A DNA stretch of 18,006 nucleotides from Promethearchaeota archaeon. GTDB taxonomy: Archaea; Asgardarchaeota; Lokiarchaeia; Sigynarchaeales; SOKP01. Location: the NCBI GenBank assembly GCA_030668025.1, contig DAOUUT010000038.1, forward strand, positions 1 through 18,006, given 5' to 3'. Position 1 is the stretch's first letter, and each line of letters starts with the position of its first letter. The position numbers and the translations under genes were made by a program. The notes under the pieces were generated by a model that saw only the letters and a list, made by a program, of their open reading frames with translations, ran no database searches and was not told the DNA's origin. Positions 1 through 6,043 of the stretch are shown here, in pieces.

Positions 1-396
1 GTGTTGGCTATAATGAGGTGCGTTTCCAATTAAATAAGGTGTACAAGAACACGTCGTAATTATTCCCATTTTTGCAAAAACATCTATAGCACGATTCTGA
101 TTTTTAGCAAATTCTTCGTCAATTCCTAACGCTCGCCAATTATCCCGATCCATTCCAGCGGGATTTAAAGTAGTTAAAACTCTGACCTTCCCATCTTCTG
201 CCATTTCGTTTAAGAATTCTAACCCTGCTTCGCCAAGATTAGCGTAAGAAACCCCTGCTATTTGAACTCCATGAACATCAACCATACATTCAGCACCAAA
301 TATTTCGCCTAATGTGGTTAATATCTCCATGGATTTCTGGGCGGATTTTCCATGCTTTCCGTCAAGCATATCTTTTTCTATTTCTTCTAATCTCAT
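1..396 (-). CDS. Aconitase X / phosphomevalonate dehydratase large subunit (PMDh-L), N-terminal 132 residues, cut by window edge
   Basis: Reading from the ATG at 396 down to base 1 gives 132 uninterrupted codons, so the gene continues beyond the window. The fragment matches the N-terminal part of aconitase X (AcnX, COG1679). It has HGVQIAGVSYANLGEAG at about residues 42-58, TTLNPAGMDRDNW at 75-87, and a cysteine motif TCSCTPYLIGN near 115-125, where AcnX proteins carry Fe-S cluster ligands. Archaeal AcnX large subunits work with a small subunit to dehydrate (R)-mevalonate 5-phosphate to trans-anhydromevalonate 5-phosphate. The neighbouring UbiD-like gene, 19 bp upstream, is the expected next enzyme, which favours this role over the proline-related cis-3-hydroxy-L-proline dehydratase role of other AcnX proteins. 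A GAGG five bases before the ATG could act as a weak ribosome binding site; a TTG three codons further upstream is a less likely start. The small subunit is not visible. Family assignment is firm; substrate is inferred from context. Confidence 0.92.
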   Translation of the reverse strand, partial: MRLEEIEKDMLDGKHGKSAQKSMEILTTLGEIFGAECMVDVHGVQIAGVSYANLGEAGLEFLNEMAEDGKVRVLTTLNPAGMDRDNWRALGIDEEFAKNQNRAIDVFAKMGIITTCSCTPYLIGNAPHYSQH

Positions 397-415
397 AATC
401 CTCAATTGCTTCGTA

Positions 416-1726
416 TTAAAAATATTTGTTTAAATCTACTCTTGGGAAATCAGCTCTTTCAAAACTCTTCCCTTTAGTCACAAGTGGTTTTGTTAGATCA
501 AATCCCATTTTAGTTGTCATTTTCGTTCCTGGTTCTGCACTAGGATCTAAACTACTTCCGGGTTCCTTATCTTTAATTATCATATTAGCATCGCCTTGAA
601 AGCGAGTTGCCATTGCCCATTCCACAGATAACGGGTCGTAAATATCAATATCTTTATCTACAATGAAGATGTGTTTGCAACTACTATGACCAATAAATGC
701 ACCACCAATAGCTTTTTTACCATCTTCTTCTGACTTTTTATCAATTTGTACAATTGCATGTAGCCATGAACATCCTCCCGGATTTATATTAACATCTAAG
801 CAGTTAACTCCAGTTTCGTTCACCTTATTAAAAATAGTTGGTTCTCTTGGCATACCCATCAATAATTTATGCTCAAGCGCACCGGGTAATAAGGCTTGCC
901 AAATCGCGTCCTTTCTGTGAGTTATTTTTTTCACTTCAAAAACGGGTTCTTCTCTTACAACATCATAAGTTTCTGTTAAGTCGACAAAAGGGCCTTCAGC
1001 GTGTTTTTCTTCTAAATAGACCCGCCCTTCTAATACAAATTCTGCTTCTGCAGGGATTAAAAGATCAACTGAATTTGCTTTAACAACTTTTATTGGCTCT
1101 AATGCATTTGCAATATGTAATTCATCAACTCCAATATCCACAGAAGTAGCTCCGGCAATTAGAATGTTAGGAGTGTTACCTATACAAAAAGCAACGTCTA
1201 ATTCGCTATTTTTTTCTAAAAATGTATGAAAATGTCGACCTCTAACTATTCGAGTAGAAAATTTGTCTTTGGAAAATTGCATCGCCCGATGAAAATCCAT
1301 GTTTTGTCCATAGTCGGGGTCTCTTGTGATTACGACAGCAGAACTTATGTAATTCCCACCGTCCTTTTCGCAATGAAATAAAATTGGTAATTTATCTAAA
1401 TCTATGTTGGATTCTATAACTTCTTGACAAAGAGCGTTTGATACGATTTCTGGTTCGGAGCGTTCAGTAATTGCTTTTGAAAGCATTGGTATGATGTCTG
1501 CGGGAGTTACATTGAAATACGAAGCTATCACATTCTTAGAACAGAACATATTGCCAACCAACCTGAATTCAGATTCTTTAACATTATTAAACATTAAGGG
1601 GGTTGGTTCTTTCTCTTTTAATATTCCAGAAATCTCTAGCTTCTTCGAAGTCTCCACATCTACTTTTTGAAGGAGTCCTTTCTCATCAATTTTATTTATA
1701 TAATCTCTAAATCCCATAAATTTCAT
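416..1726 (-). CDS. UbiD-family decarboxylase, probable trans-anhydromevalonate 5-phosphate decarboxylase (AMPD)
   Basis: This is a 436-residue UbiD-family protein, in the 420-440 range of archaeal AMPDs and shorter than bacterial UbiD (about 490). Family landmarks are present: GGNYISSAVVITRDP (residues 123-137) and RIVRGRHFH (159-167), which contribute to the prenylated-FMN and metal site; AEAEFVLEG (226-234), with a likely metal-ligand Glu; EGPFVDLTETYD (244-255), the family's EGPFG-type loop; and LLPGALEHKLLMG (279-291). In the archaeal mevalonate pathway this enzyme uses prenylated FMN to decarboxylate trans-anhydromevalonate 5-phosphate to isopentenyl phosphate. The AcnX gene begins 19 bp downstream, so the two consecutive enzymes are probably co-transcribed; HMG-CoA reductase lies 136 bp upstream. 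The start is the ATG at 1726. A prenyltransferase (UbiX) would be needed to make the cofactor and is not in the window. Family is certain; the AMPD assignment rests on length and strong gene context. Confidence 0.9.
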   Translation of the reverse strand: MKFMGFRDYINKIDEKGLLQKVDVETSKKLEISGILKEKEPTPLMFNNVKESEFRLVGNMFCSKNVIASYFNVTPADIIPMLSKAITERSEPEIVSNALCQEVIESNIDLDKLPILFHCEKDGGNYISSAVVITRDPDYGQNMDFHRAMQFSKDKFSTRIVRGRHFHTFLEKNSELDVAFCIGNTPNILIAGATSVDIGVDELHIANALEPIKVVKANSVDLLIPAEAEFVLEGRVYLEEKHAEGPFVDLTETYDVVREEPVFEVKKITHRKDAIWQALLPGALEHKLLMGMPREPTIFNKVNETGVNCLDVNINPGGCSWLHAIVQIDKKSEEDGKKAIGGAFIGHSSCKHIFIVDKDIDIYDPLSVEWAMATRFQGDANMIIKDKEPGSSLDPSAEPGTKMTTKMGFDLTKPLVTKGKSFERADFPRVDLNKYF

Positions 1727-1812
1727 CTCAAAATTTTATTTATCGTAATGCAATTTTATCGCTTTTTATTAGAGGAATTTATGAAGCACTTTTTATAAAA
1801 CTAAAGGTTTTT

Positions 1813-1835
1813 ACTATCGTATACTTCCGGATAGT
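1813..1835. repeat. Small inverted repeat between HMG-CoA reductase and the decarboxylase gene
   Basis: ACTATC at 1813-1818 and GATAGT at 1830-1835 form 6-bp perfect arms around an 11-base loop. The repeat sits in the 136-bp gap between the two genes, about 30 bp after the reductase stop codon. It could be a weak hairpin or a binding site. No T-run follows on the transcribed strand, so it does not look like an intrinsic terminator. Arms this short could be chance. Confidence 0.25.
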
Positions 1836-1862
1836 TTATTTCACAGAATCTATTCTTATGAT

Positions 1863-3152
1863 TTATGATTTTTTTTCCATTAATTTATTTAATATCTCTT
1901 TTGCATAATCCACTCGGATTTTGCCGTCTTGGACCAACTTTTTCGCAACTTTTTCTATTAGTTCGTCTGGAACCCCAGCAGTTTTTGCAATATTCCGCGA
2001 ATGTAACACCATATGTCCCTTCTGTATCCCCTCCGAGGCTAAGGCTCGTAAGGCGGCTACATTCTGGGCTAAACCTAACGCCGCAGCAATTTGAGATAAC
2101 TCTTCAGCACTCTTGACACCTAAAATTTTCAGTGCTAAACGTGCCATTGGATGAATTTTTGTCATTCCTCCAACAATTCCAAGAGCTAGAGGAACTTCTA
2201 TCTCGCCAACTAAATTACCATCTGAGTCAGATTTAAATTTCGTAAGAGGTTTGTATTTGCCACTTAAGGAAGCATAAGCGTGAGCTCCTGCTTCAATAGC
2301 ACGAGTGTCATTTCCTGTTGCTAAAGTTAACGCAATTATTCCATTCATTATTCCTTTATTATGAGTTGTTGCCCTATAGGGATCGGCGAGCGCAAATTCA
2401 TAAGCGTTTAAAATTCCCTCAACTACTTCTTCTCCACCTAATAAATTCTTATCAAAAACTGCTTTACATTTTGCGATTCGATGTGTAGCCAAGTTGGATA
2501 CGATTCGCAAATATATTTTCCCTTCACTAATTTTCTCTATGTAAGGAGTTACGGCTTCAGCCATCGTATTTACTATATTAGCACCCATAGCATCTAATAC
2601 ATTAACCAGAAGGTGAAGGATTACCATTTTGCCTTTTTTTGTTTCTATTTCTCGAATCTCTATATCTATAGCGCCACCACCTAGCTTGTTTAGTAAGGGG
2701 TCTTGCTCATTTGCAATTTTTAAGATTTTTTCCTTATTTCTCGCTAAAATTTCCTTAGCAGCAGAAATATCTTTTAATTGAGTTATTTGTATTTGAGAAA
2801 TCATGATTGATTTAACTTCTTCAGACTGAAAACCCCCGTTTTTTCTTGCTATCTTAGCTGCATTAGAAGCAGCGGCAACTACTGAAGGTTCTTCAATGAC
2901 CATAGGCAAAATATAATCTTTTCCGTTGATCCTAAAGTTTAAAGCAATACCCAAGGGCAATTGGTAACTCCCAATTACGTTTTCTATTAGTGTATCAATT
3001 TGAGTGGGCGTAAAATACCCCAAAGCTTGCAATAGTTTAATTTCTTCGTGTTTTAAGTTAATTAATTTAGCTAATTGATGTTGGCGTTCTTCTAAGGATA
3101 GCTTATAAAAACCCGAAATATCTGAACGAATTTCTTGCATCTTTTTATTCAC
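1863..3152 (-). CDS. HMG-CoA reductase, class II type (mevalonate synthesis)
   Basis: This enzyme reduces (S)-HMG-CoA to mevalonate. The 429-residue soluble protein has the class II (Pseudomonas mevalonii-like) signature throughout: ENVIGSYQLPLG (57-68), VIEEPSVVAAASNAAK (85-100), the nucleotide-binding DAMGAN (187-192), TTHNKGIMNG (262-271) and GNDTRAIEAG (280-289). By motif alignment the catalytic residues are Glu87, Lys266, Asp282 and His380 (in GHMVLH), so it looks fully active. The DAMGAN motif and lack of any membrane anchor distinguish it from the class I enzymes of most archaea and of eukaryotes. Class II enzymes often accept NADH; cofactor preference cannot be settled here. The reading frame opens at GTG (3152), with an in-frame ATG four codons later at 3140 as an alternative; the alignable sequence does not decide between them. 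It is the second gene of the minus-strand isoprenoid cluster, 116 bp after HMG-CoA synthase. Confidence 0.97.
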   Translation of the reverse strand: MNKKMQEIRSDISGFYKLSLEERQHQLAKLINLKHEEIKLLQALGYFTPTQIDTLIENVIGSYQLPLGIALNFRINGKDYILPMVIEEPSVVAAASNAAKIARKNGGFQSEEVKSIMISQIQITQLKDISAAKEILARNKEKILKIANEQDPLLNKLGGGAIDIEIREIETKKGKMVILHLLVNVLDAMGANIVNTMAEAVTPYIEKISEGKIYLRIVSNLATHRIAKCKAVFDKNLLGGEEVVEGILNAYEFALADPYRATTHNKGIMNGIIALTLATGNDTRAIEAGAHAYASLSGKYKPLTKFKSDSDGNLVGEIEVPLALGIVGGMTKIHPMARLALKILGVKSAEELSQIAAALGLAQNVAALRALASEGIQKGHMVLHSRNIAKTAGVPDELIEKVAKKLVQDGKIRVDYAKEILNKLMEKKS

Positions 3153-3180
3153 ATTAATCTTAATTTGAAATTATTTATAT

Positions 3181-3250
3181 CATCTTCTAATTGTCTTGCC
3201 TTAGATAATTTTGAACTTTTGGCCGATAGGAAGGTGAAAAATAGAAGATG
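3181..3250. repeat. Nine-bp inverted repeat pair in the synthase-reductase gap
   Basis: CATCTTCTA at 3181-3189 is exactly complementary in reverse to TAGAAGATG at 3242-3250, with 52 bases between them. Both arms lie inside the 116-bp gap between HMG-CoA synthase and HMG-CoA reductase. On the transcript they could close a long hairpin in the reductase leader; on DNA they could be two half-sites. Function is not known, and chance is possible. Confidence 0.35.
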
Positions 3251-3268
3251 TCATTATTAACTATAATT

Positions 3269-4897
3269 CTAAAAAACATTTTGAACTGGAACATATAATG
3301 GACTCCAATTCAATAAACCAATAGCGTTAAAATTTGTTTCTTCTTTGTTTTCAAGGCGCCTGATCTCGTACTCTAAACAAGCTCCCTGTTTAACATTAGC
3401 AGCAATCCTTACTAAACCGTTATAAAGGTAGTGAAGATCGTTTTCGTTAGGATTTACTATAGGTTCTGACTTTAACACCGCATACAGTGGAAAAAACTTC
3501 TCGTGTAAGCCAGAGTGACCCTTTGGACAATGGTTTAATCCTTCTATATTAGGAAGGATGCATCCCTCGTCGCAAAAATGAAGAGTAAAACCTCTCTTAT
3601 TATTCTTTTCGTGTTCGACAATTTTACCTAATACCGTTGTATGTATATAATCACCAGACCTTATTAACTCGTATTCTTTCACACTTTTGCGTTCTTTATT
3701 TTCTATAAAATCATTAATCTTTGGACTTTTATCAACGACTCTCTTAAACCCTTCCTTAACTTTTAATAACCCTGAAATACATGTAGCACCAGACCCATAT
3801 GAACCAAAATAAATCGTGTCGTTTGTTCGAGCATAATTTTCAAGAAGATATATGATTTGAGCCCAAATAGAAGCGTTGTAGATGTTCCCAAAATGCGAAG
3901 GCACTCTTAATTGTGGAAGTACTTTACCTTTAATATTTGCTATAAGTTTGTTTGATATAGTCTCTAATGTTTCGGAGGAATAACCCCTCTCTTTCAGTTT
4001 CAAATATAACCACTCTGGTAAAACAGTAATATCGTGCATAAAATAATCAAGCTTCTTAAGGATGGACGATTTTATTTGATCTTTTTTTACCCTTGGAAGG
4101 TTCTGAATATGCTTTATCCAGCGTTTTTGGATTATCTGTTGCATGATTTTTATTGGTAATTTAGAAAAGGGTGCGTGAAATGTGTAGTAATCAGCGTGAA
4201 AATCCCCTATATTATTAATTAAATCGTCGTATGCTTTTAATTGAAAATTGAGATAAGTGCTTACTGAATAATGACCAAAAACTTTAGCATTTTTTTCATT
4301 AGCAGGGCGAAAAAAATCGTCTACATTTCCAGATACTTTCCCAAACTTTTCACTAAATGATGCAACCCTAGGATTTTTTGAAATAACTAAAGCAATTGCT
4401 CCTGAACCTTGAGTAGCCTCACTTGGACTACCTAATTGATACGAAGAAGTATCAACACTTATGACAAGAGCTTTTTTTATAATATCTTTTTCTACCAAAG
4501 CAATCGCGTTGAGAAGGGCTAAAGTCCCCCCTGCACACGCGTTATAAACATCTTGGCAAATAGAATTGGGCGAAATCCCTAACAATTCAGAGAAGATGTT
4601 CGAAACCGACTTCACTGCATATGTTATAGTCTCTGTTCCTACGAAAAGAGCGTCAATATTCTTAGGAGATATCCCGCCCTTTATTAAAGCTTGATATCCT
4701 GCCTTCAATCCCAGAGAAACAATATCCTCGTTCACATCTGGTATTCTCATTTCTATTGCCATAAGGCCCTTTTTAAATTTAGCAGGATCTATTTTCCGCT
4801 TAGCAGCTAGATCTCTTAACTTGATGTAATATTTTGGGGCATAAAACCCTACACTATCAATACCGATATTTGAAAATAAATACTCGTTGCTTATCAT
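3269..4897 (-). CDS. Hydroxymethylglutaryl-CoA synthase with central insertion and extra C-terminal region
   Basis: It condenses acetyl-CoA with acetoacetyl-CoA to HMG-CoA, the first committed step toward mevalonate. Thiolase-fold motifs are clear: VGTET with the probable general-base Glu89, the nucleophile Cys121 in YNACAGG (118-124), the histidine His241 in FHAPFSKLP (240-248), GNIYNAS (337-343), and the active-site loop YGSGA (367-371). At 542 residues it is far longer than typical archaeal synthases (about 350). Two parts account for this: a Lys-rich, mostly helical insertion at about 255-330, and a C-terminal region from about 385 to 542. The latter includes C442-x3-C446 and C457-x3-H461, a possible metal site that I do not recognise. 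In many archaea this enzyme works with a thiolase and a DUF35 protein; a built-in replacement for such a partner is only a guess. The start is ATG at 4897. It is first in the minus-strand cluster and faces the palindrome-rich divergent region. Confidence 0.93.
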   Translation of the reverse strand: MISNEYLFSNIGIDSVGFYAPKYYIKLRDLAAKRKIDPAKFKKGLMAIEMRIPDVNEDIVSLGLKAGYQALIKGGISPKNIDALFVGTETITYAVKSVSNIFSELLGISPNSICQDVYNACAGGTLALLNAIALVEKDIIKKALVISVDTSSYQLGSPSEATQGSGAIALVISKNPRVASFSEKFGKVSGNVDDFFRPANEKNAKVFGHYSVSTYLNFQLKAYDDLINNIGDFHADYYTFHAPFSKLPIKIMQQIIQKRWIKHIQNLPRVKKDQIKSSILKKLDYFMHDITVLPEWLYLKLKERGYSSETLETISNKLIANIKGKVLPQLRVPSHFGNIYNASIWAQIIYLLENYARTNDTIYFGSYGSGATCISGLLKVKEGFKRVVDKSPKINDFIENKERKSVKEYELIRSGDYIHTTVLGKIVEHEKNNKRGFTLHFCDEGCILPNIEGLNHCPKGHSGLHEKFFPLYAVLKSEPIVNPNENDLHYLYNGLVRIAANVKQGACLEYEIRRLENKEETNFNAIGLLNWSPLYVPVQNVF

Positions 4898-4937
4898 TAT
4901 GGATCTCTCTCTTTTAACGCTGGTTCTATTTTGTTTG

Positions 4938-4954
4938 ATTGTTAAATTAACAAT
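4938..4954. promoter_or_regulatory. 17-bp palindrome upstream of HMG-CoA synthase, possible operator
   Basis: ATTGTTAA and TTAACAAT flank a single central base, giving perfect 8-bp arms. The site lies 41-57 bases before the synthase ATG. It is downstream of the best TATA-like element for that gene, where a bound repressor would block initiation or elongation. The role is inferred from symmetry and position only. Confidence 0.45.
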
Positions 4955-4960
4955 ATTTTT

Positions 4961-4979
4961 GATAAGTCAAAAACTTATC
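4961..4979. promoter_or_regulatory. Inverted repeat with 7-bp arms upstream of HMG-CoA synthase
   Basis: GATAAGT (4961-4967) and ACTTATC (4973-4979) are exact inverted copies around a 5-base spacer. It is only six bases from the neighbouring 17-bp palindrome but unrelated to it in sequence, so two different binding proteins are possible. It contains G and C in the arms, making it less likely to be a low-complexity artefact than the purely A/T repeats nearby. Confidence 0.4.
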
Positions 4980-5009
4980 TAGTTAAATTATTCTTATTAT
5001 ACGAGGTTC

Positions 5010-5019
5010 CTATATAAAT
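5010..5019 (-). promoter_or_regulatory. TATA-like element, best candidate for the HMG-CoA synthase promoter
   Basis: Read on the minus strand this is ATTTATATAG, containing the archaeal consensus-like TTTATATA. Initiation about 25 bases downstream would put the start near 4985, giving a leader of about 90 bases that includes both inverted repeats. The sequence is nearly symmetric (TATATAAA on the plus strand), so it could also serve the cis-prenyltransferase direction. No strong purine-rich BRE is evident beside it. Confidence 0.4.
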
Positions 5020-5079
5020 TAAATGAGGGAATTAATATTAGCAACAGTTCAAATTCTTAAATGTGGTAATAAGACAAAA

Positions 5080-5097
5080 TTTGAATTATAATTCAAA
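5080..5097. promoter_or_regulatory. Perfect 18-bp palindrome upstream of the cis-prenyltransferase gene
   Basis: TTTGAATTATAATTCAAA reads identically on both strands with no spacer, giving 9-bp arms. It lies 93-110 bases before the start codon at 5190. This is the longest exact palindrome I found in the intergenic regions and is a good candidate for a dimeric transcription-factor site. A+T richness raises the chance expectation. Confidence 0.45.
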
Positions 5098-5131
5098 AAA
5101 TAAAAATTAATAATAAATATTATTATCATAT

Positions 5132-5165
5132 TACTATTAATAGTATCAATTGTAGTAATTGTAGT
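5132..5165. repeat. 14-bp palindrome followed by a tandem 9-bp direct repeat
   Basis: TACTATTAATAGTA at 5132-5145 is a perfect palindrome. Three bases later AATTGTAGT occurs twice without a gap (5148-5156 and 5157-5165). Both lie 25-58 bases before the cis-prenyltransferase start, close to where an archaeal transcription start or leader would be. Either could be a regulator site; there is no direct evidence. Confidence 0.4.
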
Positions 5166-5189
5166 TATTTCTCTAACGGTTAAATTATC

Positions 5190-5915
5190 TTGGAAGAATT
5201 AAAGGACATACCCACAAATAAATTGCCTAAACACATTGGTTTAATTTTAGATGGTAATCGTAGATGGGCAAAAAAAAAATTGCTTGAAGCAAATGTGGGC
5301 CATTTAATAGGGTACGAGAATTTAAAAGATAGGTTATTTGACTTTTTTGACGCAGGAATTCATTATTTGAGCATTTACGCCTTGTCGCTTGAAAACGCAC
5401 GAAAAAGAAGTGTTAACGAACTTAGATATATTTTTAAGATAATTTTAAAAGCAGTGGACACGGTAGTAAGTGAATCAACTGTAAGAGAAGAGAAAGTTAA
5501 ATTTGACGTAATTGGCCGAGTACATTTGCTACCTGAAGATATCCAAGAGAAAATCAAAGAATTAATTGAATTTACAAAGGACCATAACCAAAATTTCATT
5601 AACTTGTGCATTATGTATGACGGTCAAGAAGAAATCGTAGATGCTATGAAAAAGATAACGGATGATAAAATAAAGTCCGAAGATATTACGCGAGAATTAA
5701 TCAAAAGTTATTTATATACGAAAAGTTTTCCTGAGGCAGATTACATAATCCGCACTGGCATGGAAGATGGCGCTAGAATTTCGGGATTTCTGTTATGGGA
5801 CGCATCTTATGCAGAGTTCAAATTTAGAACTGACCTATGGCCTGATTATAATAAAGAAATGATAATAGAAGATATCAAGGATTATTTGAAGAGAAATAGA
5901 AGAAAAGGGAAATAA
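5190..5915 (+). CDS. uppS: cis-prenyltransferase (undecaprenyl/dolichyl diphosphate synthase family)
   Basis: It extends an allylic diphosphate by cis additions of isopentenyl diphosphate, producing the long polyprenyl diphosphate that becomes the glycan carrier lipid in the membrane. The 241-residue length is normal for the family. Visible motifs are LILDGNRRWAK (18-28) with the catalytic Asp21 and diphosphate-binding Arg24 and Trp26, GHLIGYEN (37-44), YALSLEN (63-69) in the place of the usual YAFSTEN, and RTGMEDGARISGFLLW (188-203) with Ser198 and Glu209 (SYAEF). The loop between the RTG and RIS elements has about two more residues than the common RTGGEQRIS form. The start is TTG at 5190: a stop codon lies three codons upstream (5181) and no in-frame ATG precedes the conserved core. 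It is divergent from the mevalonate genes, whose product feeds it. Chain length and whether GGPP is the primer cannot be told. Confidence 0.95.
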   Translation: MEELKDIPTNKLPKHIGLILDGNRRWAKKKLLEANVGHLIGYENLKDRLFDFFDAGIHYLSIYALSLENARKRSVNELRYIFKIILKAVDTVVSESTVREEKVKFDVIGRVHLLPEDIQEKIKELIEFTKDHNQNFINLCIMYDGQEEIVDAMKKITDDKIKSEDITRELIKSYLYTKSFPEADYIIRTGMEDGARISGFLLWDASYAEFKFRTDLWPDYNKEMIIEDIKDYLKRNRRKGK

Positions 5916-5936
5916 AGTTATCTTTTTTTGTAAAAA

Positions 5937-6000
5937 TTTAAAATCAATAAATTTTATATTGAAGTTAAACCAGACGAATTCAGCAAAGAATATCTACTAT
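5937..6000 (+). pseudogene. Degenerate fragment duplicating part of the next gene
   Basis: Bases 5955-5990 match 6203-6238, inside the following gene, at 35 of 36 positions, including 27 identical bases in a row (5964-5990 and 6212-6238). In the matching frame it reads FYIEVKPDEFSKEYLL, against LYIDVKPDEFSKEVLF at residues 53-68 of the downstream protein. A stop codon (5931) precedes it, it has no start codon, and its frame differs from that of the downstream ORF and ends soon after 6044. It is best read as a remnant of a tandem partial duplication or of a lost paralogue. An origin as a conserved regulatory copy cannot be excluded. Confidence 0.6.
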
Positions 6001-6043
6001 GTGTAATTAATAGAAATATTAAAATTAATTCATACTCCCTAAT

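Larger units (their letters stand above)
4898..5189. promoter_or_regulatory. Divergent intergenic control region between the mevalonate cluster and the cis-prenyltransferase gene
   Basis: This 292-bp, very AT-rich space separates two outward-facing transcription units and must contain both promoters. It holds several separate symmetric sequences: an 8-bp-arm palindrome at 4938-4954, 7-bp arms at 4961-4979, a perfect 18-bp palindrome at 5080-5097, a perfect 14-bp palindrome at 5132-5145, and weaker all-A/T symmetry at 5110-5126. A tandem 9-bp repeat lies at 5148-5165 and a TATA-like element at 5010-5019. No ORF or RNA gene is apparent. The arrangement suggests transcription-factor sites, though low sequence complexity makes some symmetry expected. 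Confidence 0.6.

Noticed and set aside
1865..2116. Open frame on the plus strand opposite HMG-CoA reductase
   Set aside because: It lies wholly within a strongly conserved gene on the other strand and its translation has no family features; the same applies to the opposite-strand frames at 838-1083, 5375-5611, 8569-8907, 10030-10269, 11668-11988, 13032-13247, 15335-15601 and 17239-17490.
5041..5189. Possible small RNA gene in the divergent region
   Set aside because: The symmetry there is almost all A/T, with no G+C-rich stable stem, tRNA or C/D-box pattern that I could see.
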